Below the pieces are notes generated by a model that saw only the letters and a program-made list of their open reading frames with translations, was not told where the DNA came from and ran no database searches. Positions 12,701-21,585 of a stretch of DNA of 64,000 nucleotides are shown one piece after another (the stretch's first letter is position 1; every line of letters begins with the position of its first letter). The stretch lies in the NCBI RefSeq assembly GCF_020283565.1, contig NC_060063.1, forward strand, positions 3,122,563 to 3,186,562, given 5' to 3'. The position numbers were made by a program, and so were the translations under genes. The DNA comes from Trifolium pratense. Taxonomy: Eukaryota > Streptophyta > Magnoliopsida > Fabales > Fabaceae.

Positions 12701-12907
12701 TTATCTAAAAATCCTATCCTACACTCTAGAGCCAAACATATTGAAATTAAACACCATTTTATCAGAGATTATGTTCAGAGAGGCATTATAGATATTAAGT
12801 TTGTTGATACTGAAAATCAATGGGCTGACATATTTACTAAAGCCTTATCTGTTGAAAGATTTGATTTTATAAAGAAACATCTGAACATGTTTTCAATCTC
12901 TGAATGA
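9749..12907 (+). CDS. pol: Sirevirus Pol: protease, integrase, reverse transcriptase, RNase H
   Basis: The frame is open from 9743, just after its upstream TGA at 9740-9742, while gag ends at 9746; there is no ATG until codon 13, so translation probably needs a -1 shift at the gag end or reinitiation. Domains in order: aspartic protease [13 protein letters not shown] (residues about 18-30); pre-integrase zinc region [10 protein letters not shown]; integrase core HIDLFGP (about 211), SDHGGEF (about 275) and the Glu of [13 protein letters not shown]; reverse transcriptase with [10 protein letters not shown] (about 738); RNase H with CDADYAGD (about 901) and [11 protein letters not shown]. Every catalytic motif is intact. 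The domain order, integrase before RT, is diagnostic of Ty1/Copia. Confidence 0.95.
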   Translation: MFLIQPVTQRSIMNHSWYLDSGCSRHMTGDKQLFSKLTMKEGGSVGFGGNQKGKIIGTGTVGNSSLSINDVWLVDGLKHNLLSISQFCDNGYVVVFNKESCTVSKQSDNTMIFKGLRKNNVYKINLSDLNEQKVMCLLTLSEEKWIWHKRLGHANWRLISKLSKLDLVRGLPKIKYHSNTLCGSCQKGKITKSSFKPKNIVSTSRPLELLHIDLFGPVNTASINGKKYGLVIVDDYSRWTWVKFLRTKDEAYDEFSIFCKQIQNEKGYTILKVRSDHGGEFENEPFENFCEKFGILHEFSSPRTPQQNGVVERKNRTLQEMARTMMHETNVAKFLWAEAVNTACYVQNRIYIRSKLNKTAYELFKGRKPDISYFHQFGCTCYILNNKVHLKKFDARGYKGIFIGYSERSKAYRLYISETHTVEESMHVKFDDKEPDQVSELVEGLSRFQVSEDQYSDIPNYSEHPFSEVPLNTIVPTDSEQPRTEASAEPEVDESEDDEPPRNTFKYKSSHPEELILGNKDSPRKTRSQLRNEESLVGLISMMEPSKIDEALKDDAWIVAMQEELNQFQRNDVWTLVPKPSHKNIIGTKWVFRNKLNEQGEVVRNKARLVAQGYSQQEGIDYTETFAPVARLEAIRLLLSYAVNHGITLYQMDVKSAFLNGFISEEVYVKQPPGFEDISNPEHVFKLKKSLYGLKQAPRAWYDRLSNFLLEKGFEKGKVDCTLFRKTTKEDILIIQIYVDDIIFGSTNAALCKNFSKIMQDEFEMSMMGELKFFLGIQINQKKEGTYVHQSKYTKELLKKFNLDDCKIMNTPMHPTTNMGKSDDEGKVDQKVYRGMIGSLLYLTASRPDILFSVCLCARFQSDPRESHLTAVKRIFRYLKGTTNLGLLYKKSNDYVLNGFCDADYAGDKIERKSTSGNCQFVGENLISWASKRQTTIALSTAEAEYISAAKCCTQLLWLKYQLEDYQVSSNNIPLYCDNTAAIHLSKNPILHSRAKHIEIKHHFIRDYVQRGIIDIKFVDTENQWADIFTKALSVERFDFIKKHLNMFSISE

Positions 12908-13360
12908 AAATTGTTTTTGGCAATTAAAGTGTAAGAGGTTATGTATATCAGAACTTATGGTTCAGAACATCTGAAACACAAGCTCTGAAGTACTTGACTC
13001 TGATAGAGAATTTTAAATAACTCAGAGGCTCTGAACTATTTAAGTGGGAAACGTTCAGTATTCACTGCTGAACAGTTGTCCATTAAAATAGCAGTTACCG
13101 AGTAAATTTCTGCACGTGGTCTACGTGTGTCAGGTAGTGGGTGGTTAATGATGATTTTTGGTATTCAACTTTCTGTCAATTAGCGTAACTTCCCAAATTT
13201 GCTATTTTAGTGTTAACTGTCCTCATTTAAATAAAACTTACACAATACACTTGCACACTATTCACTTTCACAACCTACACTTTCATATTCTCTCTAAACC
13301 TCCAACACAAACTTTCTTTCTCTCTCGTTAGTCTTCCAAACCTTACCCTAATCTCCAACA

Positions 13361-16120
13361 ATGGCTGGTACTTCGTCTTCTTCGTCAAAAAGGATTCCAC
13401 CGTTCATATTCAAGAACCTTCAGATCGTTGGGAACGAGATGGAGTTTCCAGAATCTGAACTTACTTTTCTCTCAGAGAAGATGGTTGATTTTGATGGTCT
13501 ACAAGCTAATGGGTTTGATGTTAAAAAGTACTTTATCGCTCAGGGATGGGATAAGTACTTCGACATGCTTAATGGTCCCATTTATCCAGATTTGTTGAAG
13601 AAATTTTGGATGAAAGCAAAGGTTTTTGATAAGCATGAAGCTAAGAAGGAAGAGCTTGCTGCTATTGAGAGGAATCCTAGTCTGAAGGGTAAAACTAGGA
13701 AGGAAATGGGTTTGCTGGATTATACAGGTGTACAGATTAGGTCAAATATCTGTGGGATGAACATGGCAATCTCGCCTATCCATCTCAATGCTCTTCTTGG
13801 TCTACCTAACTCTGGGATAGAGTTAGATGTGTTTGAAAAGGATACAAGATACAGGGATGATCTTCTGCATCTCATCTGCACAGATTTCTCTTTGAAAGGG
13901 AAGGTCAAGGGTTTGACTGATGAATGTAGAGTTCTCTTCAAGATCATCCTAGCTGCTATCAGTCCAAGGGTTGGTGGGACTGATACAATCTCCTGGACGC
14001 ATCGTCATCTGCTGTACTTTCTTCTGACTGAAAAGAAGGTTAATCTTGGAGATTACTTTTTTGAACGTATCTGTGAAGCCATTTTTGCCAGTAAATCTCA
14101 GAGGAAAACTACTATAGTTTATCCTAGGCTGTTGTCTGACCTTCTGCATCAAGGTCATGTTGTTCAGAACTTGAGGAAGTTCCACCCTGAATTGGTTGAG
14201 AAGAGGTTCTATCCAGAAATTCTGAATGCTAACTTTCTGTCCAAGATGCGTTTGATTGCATCTAAGCCTGTTGCTCCCCCACAAGAGTTCACTGTTAGGC
14301 TTGAGGATCGTCTGTATGTCGCAGGCTATCCACTTATATCTGAAGCTGATGCTGAGCACATTATTCAGGACTATTTGGAGGTGCTCAGACAAGAAGGATT
14401 TGTTGTTGATAGAAGTATGATTCCTCCTGCTCCTGTAAGTCAGTATAATCCTAAGAGGAAACCTAAAAGAAAGGCTGAAGCTCAAGATGATCTACCAAAG
14501 CCAGATCTTCTGGCTCAGAAGAAAGTTAAAGTTGAACAATCTATGACTGAGCAAAGAACTAAGAGGAAGCATGAAGAATCTGCTGTCAAGGCTGTTGAAG
14601 GATCTTCTAAAAAGCCTATGGTTGTTGAAGTTGACAGTTCATCTGAAGGATCTACATCAGAAGATGAGACTGACTCTGATCAGGAGACTATTGCTGAAAG
14701 CCTTCGTAGAAGACCTGCTCCTATTTCTAAAGATAAAGGTAAGTCTTCTAAGTATGTTTTTAATGAAAATGAGATTGGATTAGGTTACACCAAACCTCTC
14801 AGAACTGTTTTACCAACCACTGATAATCCAACCTCTGATAACCCCCTATCTGAACTGGAAAAACATTTGAGCCCTGACCCTCTTAATAATCACCCTCTTT
14901 CTCATGAAACTCAACACAAATCTAGCTCACCTCCTAAACCTTCATCACCTCAACCTGAACCTCAACCTGACATTCCACAATCTGAACCTCAACCAGATAT
15001 TTCTGTCATTAAACCAACCTCTCCCACAAAACAACCTTCTCCACACAAATCTCCTGAACCAACCCCTGAACAAACTGCTCCTGAACCATCTCCTGAACAT
15101 AAAGCTCCTGAACCATCTCCTGAACATAAAGCTCCTGAACCATCTCCTGAACATAAATCCCCTGAACCATCTCCTGAACATATTCACCCTGAATCAACTT
15201 CTGACATCTCATCACCTGAACCAACCCCTGAACCCCATCCTAACCCAAGTGCTGAACATGCTTCTCCTGAGCGTATTCACACTTGTGCTCCCAAGCCAAC
15301 TCCTGAAATACCTACTCTCTCTACCATTCCCAATCCTTCACCATCATCATCCAACACTTTTAGAAATCTATCCACTCAATTTCATGAAGACTTGCTTAGA
15401 TTATCTACAATAAAGGACAGGTTCTTAGTTTGTCCTTCTGATGTGGATCTTGAAGTATCAAGCATTAAGGCAAGGCTTTGCAATGCTTTGGATGTTGCTG
15501 CTGCAAAGGTTAAGGCTGTTATTGGTAAACGGGATCTGGAAGGTATAAGCTTCATGAGGAACAATCTAGCTAGGGCTGAGTTGAAAAGGTTAACGCCATT
15601 CAATCATGAAGAGCATGAGCGTGCTAAGCTTGTTGCTATAGCTGCTGCTGTGAGGCGTTTGTCTGAATTTCAAGATTGCTGGGTTGATTCTACTCTTCTG
15701 CAACGTCTTGAGGATCAAAGGATTGAGACTGAACGTCTGGAAGAAGCTGCTGCTAGAGTTGCTGAGTTGGCAAATGAGCTACCTACTGAGGATGCCACAG
15801 AAGAGGATGTACTGGATGTGCTTGCCTCTCAGAATCAAGAGGATGTGCTGATGATAGACTATCCAGAGGAAGGAGAACCCTCTGATAAAGGCAAGGCACC
15901 TATGATTGAAGAACCAGAACCTGTGATTGAAGATCAAGCTCCTGCTATGGCTGATCAGTTGCAGATTTTTCAAGAAGCACTGAGGGAACAGCAAGAAGGT
16001 CTAGAACGTCAAAGAGCTGCTCACGAGACATTGGAAACCAAGGTGGATGGTTTAGTTTCCAATGTGGGATCCTTGAATGACAAATTTGACCAACTCTTAG
16101 CCTTTCTTAAGAAACCCTAG
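13361..16120 (+). CDS. Sirevirus third ORF (env-like position), 919 aa
   Basis: A large intact ORF between pol and the 3' LTR, where SIRE1-type elements carry an envelope-like ORF. Residues 1-330 resemble a widespread plant transposon protein domain (for example GNEMEFPESELTFLSEKMVDF). A basic segment with KRKPKRKAE could act as a nuclear signal (about 367). A Pro/Glu/Ser-rich region holds tandem EPSPEHKAP-type octads (15055-15190, residues about 565-610). The C-terminus is Glu/Gln-rich and likely coiled coil (QIFQEALREQQEGLERQRAA). I see no signal peptide or convincing membrane span, so a fusion-protein role is not supported. The true function is unknown. Confidence 0.88.
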   Translation: MAGTSSSSSKRIPPFIFKNLQIVGNEMEFPESELTFLSEKMVDFDGLQANGFDVKKYFIAQGWDKYFDMLNGPIYPDLLKKFWMKAKVFDKHEAKKEELAAIERNPSLKGKTRKEMGLLDYTGVQIRSNICGMNMAISPIHLNALLGLPNSGIELDVFEKDTRYRDDLLHLICTDFSLKGKVKGLTDECRVLFKIILAAISPRVGGTDTISWTHRHLLYFLLTEKKVNLGDYFFERICEAIFASKSQRKTTIVYPRLLSDLLHQGHVVQNLRKFHPELVEKRFYPEILNANFLSKMRLIASKPVAPPQEFTVRLEDRLYVAGYPLISEADAEHIIQDYLEVLRQEGFVVDRSMIPPAPVSQYNPKRKPKRKAEAQDDLPKPDLLAQKKVKVEQSMTEQRTKRKHEESAVKAVEGSSKKPMVVEVDSSSEGSTSEDETDSDQETIAESLRRRPAPISKDKGKSSKYVFNENEIGLGYTKPLRTVLPTTDNPTSDNPLSELEKHLSPDPLNNHPLSHETQHKSSSPPKPSSPQPEPQPDIPQSEPQPDISVIKPTSPTKQPSPHKSPEPTPEQTAPEPSPEHKAPEPSPEHKAPEPSPEHKSPEPSPEHIHPESTSDISSPEPTPEPHPNPSAEHASPERIHTCAPKPTPEIPTLSTIPNPSPSSSNTFRNLSTQFHEDLLRLSTIKDRFLVCPSDVDLEVSSIKARLCNALDVAAAKVKAVIGKRDLEGISFMRNNLARAELKRLTPFNHEEHERAKLVAIAAAVRRLSEFQDCWVDSTLLQRLEDQRIETERLEEAAARVAELANELPTEDATEEDVLDVLASQNQEDVLMIDYPEEGEPSDKGKAPMIEEPEPVIEDQAPAMADQLQIFQEALREQQEGLERQRAAHETLETKVDGLVSNVGSLNDKFDQLLAFLKKP

Positions 16121-16355
16121 GATTCTATGCACATGTTTTATGCTTTCTCTTTATTCTCTGTTTATCCTCTGAACAATTTTCTTTTTAAGCTATTTGTTAT
16201 GTGGTTTGGTTTATGTTTTGTTTGTTTTGCTTGTGCTAATTTTTTGATAAATAAGAACATAAGAACACAAGATGCTTTTAAACTAAAATTTTTTATTAAT
16301 GATCTGATAATGTAGAGTACATTGGTAAAAAGAAAAAGAAAAAGACAACCTAATC

Positions 16356-16721
16356 CTAATCAGATGGATAAAACTCAGAAGAAATCTCTGATTTCTCCTC
16401 AGCATCCTCTGATGAAATTTCAATGGGATCTGGGTTTTGCTCTTGTTCTTCTTCTTCCTGTTCCTCTTCTGGAACATAGCTAGCCAAGAACTCCACATAG
16501 TCAGCATCATCTTCATTCTCTTCAGCTTCAGAGTCTGATGAGATGATTATTATCTCAGCATCTTCTGGTTTCTTGTTGTCTTTTTTATCCTTCTCTTCGT
16601 CCTCGCGTTTCTCTTCGTTCTTCTTTCTCTTAAACTCTGCGATGCGTAAACTAAATCTTTTCATTATTCCTACTTTCTCTTGCTTCACTTGTTTCTTCTT
16701 GTTTTTACGTGAAGCAGGCAT
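16356..16721 (-). CDS. Reverse-strand extra ORF of the Sirevirus, 121 aa
   Basis: An ATG-initiated ORF antisense to the element, between the third ORF and the 3' LTR. It does not overlap any sense ORF. The N-terminus is very basic (MPASRKNKKKQVKQ, with further KRKK), followed by an acidic Glu/Asp-rich half with phospho-site-like SSDSEAEENEDD. The base/acid split and lack of stops suggest a real small nuclear or chromatin-associated protein. Additional ORFs, some in antisense orientation, are known from Maximus/SIRE and Tat elements. Low sequence complexity makes a chance ORF possible. Confidence 0.6.
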   Translation of the reverse strand: MPASRKNKKKQVKQEKVGIMKRFSLRIAEFKRKKNEEKREDEEKDKKDNKKPEDAEIIIISSDSEAEENEDDADYVEFLASYVPEEEQEEEEQEQNPDPIEISSEDAEEKSEISSEFYPSD

Positions 16722-16853
16722 GCTAAATCGCTCCTTTTTATAAACCCTTAAGCGCGTTGGTTTTTGTTTTTAAAATTAATTCACCTTTGTAACAACCACT
16801 CTTTCTTCTTTGACTGTCTTGGTTTTATAACTTTGTCTTACTTTTTGATAATG

Positions 16854-17300
16854 ACAAAAGGGGGAGTAGTTACGCATTAATTGATATGTTCCAAAACTGA
16901 AACCACGCCTTTTATCTCGCTTTTATCTGTTATGTTAAAAGTTGTTACTTTTAAGTTGTTTTACGTATTTCAAGGAGGAGACTAAGTTAGTTGAAACTAA
17001 AATAAATTTCATAAGTAAGGATAAGTTAAGAGTGCAATTTTAACTTAGCCTTATGAGACTTAGGGGGAGAGCTTGCAAACCTCTCACTCTGAAGAAAGAT
17101 ATGAAATTTGTTCTATTTCAAACATCTTAATCTTATACTAAATTAAAATATCATGGATAAAACATAAAGTTCAGACTTTATGGAGTATCAATCTTAGGGG
17201 GAGCTTGCAAACCTCAGAAACCTAAGAGAAACATGATAAGTTAATTTAACAACAATTGTCAATTAATACTTATGTTTGTCATCATCAAAAAGGGGGAGAT
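16854..17300 (+). other. Multiple polypurine tracts before the 3' LTR
   Basis: Four G-rich tracts occur: AAAAGGGGGAG near 16856, TAGGGGGAGAG near 17061, TTAGGGGGAGC near 17194, and AAAAAGGGGGAGAT abutting the LTR at 17287-17300. The last is the functional plus-strand primer site by position. Repeated PPT-like tracts are a known Sirevirus feature. The two middle ones share the longer context GGGGGAG..CTTGCAAACCTC, an internal duplication. Confidence 0.8.
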
Positions 17301-18415
17301 TGTTGGAACAAAATTGATTTAAAAATGTTTGCCCCTAAATCTATAAAGGTTTTGATGATAACAAAGTATTAATTAACAATTGGAAGGACTAAAAATTTAT
17401 TTTGAGTGCGCAGATATAAGCATCATTTAAGTCCTGAGTGGAGTTCAGAGGATGTGAACTCAGAAGTTCACAAGCGCTCAGAAGATGTTGGACTTCAGAG
17501 GTTACAACGTTCAGAGGATGAAGACTTCAGTACTTCTGTCTGTCTACGAGCTTCATCAAACTCTGAAGATCTCTTTGAAAGCTGTGAAGATTCCTTTCAC
17601 CAGTCAACTCTTCTACCAATGGAGAAAAGGACCTTTCAAGCCTGATCAGTTCAGCTACCTCTGTTTTGTCTGTCCTAACTTGAGAACGTGGGTCTTCAGT
17701 TTTGTTAGCTGAATAAGGAAAGTCCACTCTGCAGTAGTCAAAGTACCTGAAACTCTTTCTTAGTTTTGGATACAACCAACTGCATCAAGACAAACTGCTT
17801 GAAGACAAAAGTTTATCAACTCCAACGGTTCTCTTGCAACGACTCTTTTCTAGTGGTATATATACTAGAAGATTCAGCTACAACAAATATACAATTATCA
17901 AGAATTGAACGTGCGCTGAACAAACTCTGAACTCTCTGATATACAAGCTCTGAACCTCTCTCAAGTGTTTTTGCACTTTAGCCAAATACTCTGTAATACT
18001 TGTATTTGCTCTCTTTAGGTTCATCTAAGAGCACTTGTATATTTTTATATACTTTATTGTTACGTGTGTAACTTAAGCTTGTGTGCTTAAGTGTGAGACT
18101 TAAACTTGTGTGTTTAAGTGTGAAGTCTTAAGCTTGTGTGCTTGAGCATAGTTGTGAAGTCTCTTGCTTGTGTGCTTGAGCAGGTGTAATCTTGTGTGAT
18201 TATAGTGAACTCCCTTGGAAGTGCAAGGGGACTGGACTACTCTCGTTTTGTGAGAGGAACCAGTATAAACTGCTTGTGTGCTTTTCTCTCTCTCTCTTAT
18301 TATTATTTGTGTTATTTATCCGCTGCGAATATAGTTGAGTTAAGAACTTGAAAAAGTTTTAACTTAGCTAAAACACAATTCAACCCCCCCCCCTTCTTGT
18401 GTTTTCACACCTTCA
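17301..18415 (+). repeat. Sirevirus 3' LTR
   Basis: 1115 bp, begins TGTTGGAACA and ends CACACCTTCA directly before the CTCTT target duplication. Compared by eye with 6166-7279, it differs by one extra C in the poly-C run near 18385-18394. Confidence 0.95.
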
Positions 18416-18712
18416 CTCTTTCTCTTTGGCTCTTGCCCTAGCTCTCAATCTTCCTTTCTCATGAAACATAAATTATGAGACTATTCATGGTTTGACTTGC
18501 TACTTATAGCTCTCTCTATTCTCATGGATCAAAGCCCAATTGGCTAAGCCCAATAACCACTTACACGCCCTAAGGCCCAATCAACATAACTTCTCGCTCA
18601 TTAACTTACGTTCTCGCTAAATGATTATTCGCCGCTTAATCATTTAATTATAGATCACGCCCTCGCGTAATAAAATAATTAAATAATGAATACTAAATTT
18701 TGGGTCGTTACA

Positions 18713-21585
18713 ATTCTCCCCCACTTAAAATATTTTCGCCCTCGAAAATTGCTCGACTAAGAACAACCTCGGATGAACTCTCTCATCCGTCTTTCTAATT
18801 CCAACTTACATTCTGACCAATGGGTTTCCTCATACTACCTTAACCAAAACATACAAAACACTTCATGCAAATTCGCCCATGATGGCGGCAAAGCAATCAT
18901 ATACGTCACTTTTCCGAATCATTTTACTTCCCTAGGTATTCCTTTATACTATCTCCGGTCAAAATAACACTTCTTCCGGATTCACACCAACAATCATTCA
19001 AATTCCAAACAAACCAAGTCTGACAAAATCAGTTTATTCCAATCTACACAATGAAGTTTACTACCAACAATAGATCAAGGATAGCTAATCCCTCGATTTG
19101 TCGATAGATAGTCAACAATCGTGACAACGGTATAAATCATTCTTATCAAACTACTTAAAATTTCAACTTAACATCTTACGGTACTCGCAGCACCACTCCA
19201 AAACAAAACCACTTAACCCAAAATACTCTGAAAGACCCTTCCGTTGCATACTTCACAACTTTTCAAATTCCATAAGTTCTTAACTGCGTTGAATCTCACT
19301 CCAACCATTCATTCGGTAGCACAACTTCTACACTCATTTGTTGTCCAACTTCTCAAAGTTCTTAACACATTCCAAAAATATATTATCTCCAACCGTCAAA
19401 TTCTTTTCCTTCGCAACTCCCAAATCGTTGCGTCGAACCCCATCATAACTGTTTTATTTTCCAAACAATCTCTTATCCAAATTTCTAGGTTCCTTAACAC
19501 GACATTTCCAATGTCACTTTTCCGTCGAGGTACTTTTATCCAAAATATTACCTTAAGTCACTCGTCGACTAACTATCATTTCATCGTCCATGATGAAAAT
19601 ATCCAAAATATTTTATTTCCTTACCACATAGTATTACTATACTACTCCAACATATACGATGTTCCCAACATCACTTAGTCTCCACCGACTTTTTCCATTC
19701 CATAAATAATTTTCCAATTGCTACAAAACATCTCTGATACTTACTTCAAGCATCACTTCTAAATTCTCAACACACATTTTCCAAACACAACAATCACTTA
19801 TGTGTGAGATAGTCCTTTCCGCAAATTCTTACTTGACATAAGTCACTTTCTTACGTCTCTCTAATACTCGTGCTCGACACGTTTCCAAAGGCTAACTTTC
19901 TTATCCCCGAACATCCAAAGGTAACACTTCGCACTTAGCTTCTCATCAACCTCTAAGGTTTCATCCAATCTTAGACACTAGTTGTCTGATTATCGTCCAA
20001 ATGGATTCATTTTCTTCCTCTATAAACTTCTTATGAAATCCTTCGATTTGTTATCCCACTTCCATCTTGGAATAACTCTACTACTTGTACAATCATATGC
20101 CACTTGATAACTTAAAAAGTTTGCTAATCTTATTATGATATCTTCATAACTTCATTCTCATTCCGTGGTTAACTAACACTAACGGTTTACAAGGCTCCAC
20201 CTCTATTTCTAAGTTTCTCAAATCCTTCCAAGAAATGACTACTCGGTTCAAACATACTCAACCTTTATAAATCCTTCCTAGGCTCTTCTTGATCACCTAG
20301 TAATTCTGTATTTAAATCTCAGCTACTATCAAAAGTTGATTTCCAAACAACCATGATCTCCGTCTTGTTGATTCCAACACAACTCTCATCAGATTCCTCT
20401 GAAAACTTTTCATCAACAAAGCTTCCATCTTTATCACTCTTCCTCCTCTTTGAGGATGAACCATCAAGTGAAAGACAACTAAACAATGGAACATTCTTGC
20501 TACGAGTTCCGCTAGAAACACCACCAGTCCCACTTATTGTAATCGGGTTTTCAGTTCCCTAACCACACCTTCCATCCTTGACATCAATCTCCCACTTAAC
20601 TTAACCCTCAAGGTATCCACCATTCGCATACTCGTCGTATGATCATCACTAGGTTTTCTTACCCTCGACGTACACGTCTCCTCCGTTTCCCAGCAACGGT
20701 TTTCACTTAACATTCAATCTGCTCCATCGTTCCCCAATGGCCACATTCTCCCTACGGCTAAACAACTTCATTCCGACTCACTCCGAAATGATCATCTGAT
20801 ACTTCCTCCAAAATATTCTCCAAATAAGAACTCCACTTCGAACAACGCTACTCAATCTTAAACAATCCACTTCAAGAACATCTCTATTCGTCCTTACTTC
20901 TCGCGTTCGAAACATCTTGGAGAGACAAAATCTTCTCCCCCACTTATCTCAAACCCACCTTTACACTTCCACTAGAACATTCGGCGTAAGCACCTAACCG
21001 TCCTATCGATTCCAAATCTATTCTTCCCAAGAGAAATCTAATACCGACAGCATTCACATGCATGTCGTATGCAAAGGGTAAACATAAGGTAAGATATCTA
21101 AGCATCTACTCAAAACCCCGGTGCAGTCCTCTTGACATACACACCACTACAAAATACATAAACACACTATTCCCATCTATGCTAATGTAACAACCTACGT
21201 AACAACTAGCATACATAATTACTACCACATGTCTATACATATATTTATAACTAAACTATATGTAAGACAATGAAACATCCATGTACACAAGACATCGAGT
21301 CAAGTACATGCATTACATTTCATATCACTCACAGATATGAATCCCAAAAAAATCAATTCAAACATGTATATATATATACATATAAAATATAGCATGCTTT
21401 CAACAACTTCTCAACACGAGAATACATTCACACTTAAGTAAACACTCAAGCTATAAACATAATAATACACAACAAAAACAGACAGACACAACTGGCACAC
21501 ATGCTCACTCGATCTGAATGCACAGACCGGCTCTGATTGACACATAACCTCACAGTCCGAAGACGACCTGCTCTGATACCACTAT
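18713..21585 (-). other. Interior of the gypsy-like element, no recognisable gag-pol
   Basis: This is all that lies between the two long LTRs. It carries the polypurine tract at 18713-18730 (minus strand AAGTGGGGGAGAAT) and the initiator-Met PBS at 21567-21581. No zinc knuckle, YVDD/FLDD, or integrase motifs are visible in any frame. A minus-strand open stretch near 20548-20321 encodes a Ser/Lys-rich peptide with KRRKSDK, but it lacks family signatures. The composition (CT-rich on the plus strand) is like that of decayed or non-coding LARD interiors. Mobilisation would depend on proteins from a full-length relative. Confidence 0.75.

Larger units (their letters stand above)
6166..18415 (+). 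mobile_element. Full-length Sirevirus (Copia, Maximus/SIRE-type) LTR retrotransposon
   Basis: A 12,250-bp element with a CTCTT duplication at 6161-6165 and 18416-18420; the intact LTR copy near 23970 shows the unoccupied site. LTRs are 6166-7279 (1114 bp) and 17301-18415 (1115 bp). The only difference I found is 9 versus 10 C in a C-run. Order: LTR, PBS, gag, pol in Copia order (protease, integrase, RT, RNase H), a large third ORF, a reverse-strand ORF, several polypurine tracts, LTR. The large size, long gag, third ORF and multiple PPT-like tracts are Sirevirus hallmarks. All ORFs are open, so it may be recently active and autonomous. Confidence 0.95.
485..18712 (-). repeat. Left LTR of the gypsy-like element, interrupted twice
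   Basis: The LTR starts TGTAACACCC and ends GGGTCGTTACA. Removing the CACTA element with one TSD copy (3282 bp) and the Sirevirus with one TSD copy (12255 bp) leaves 2691 bp. The intact right LTR is 2681 bp; the 10-bp excess is an extra ATGTATCAAC unit near 5430-5450. This arithmetic independently supports every boundary in the nest. The native LTR segments are 485-710, 3993-6165 and 18421-18712. Confidence 0.9.

Noticed and set aside
13949..14485. 178-codon reverse ORF within the third Sirevirus ORF
   Set aside because: Entirely overlapped by the sense ORF with domain similarity; no independent signal.
14945..15224. Reverse-strand ORFs with repeated FRRWFRS or VQEMVQ motifs
   Set aside because: They are mirror readings of the EPSPEHKA repeat in the third Sirevirus ORF.
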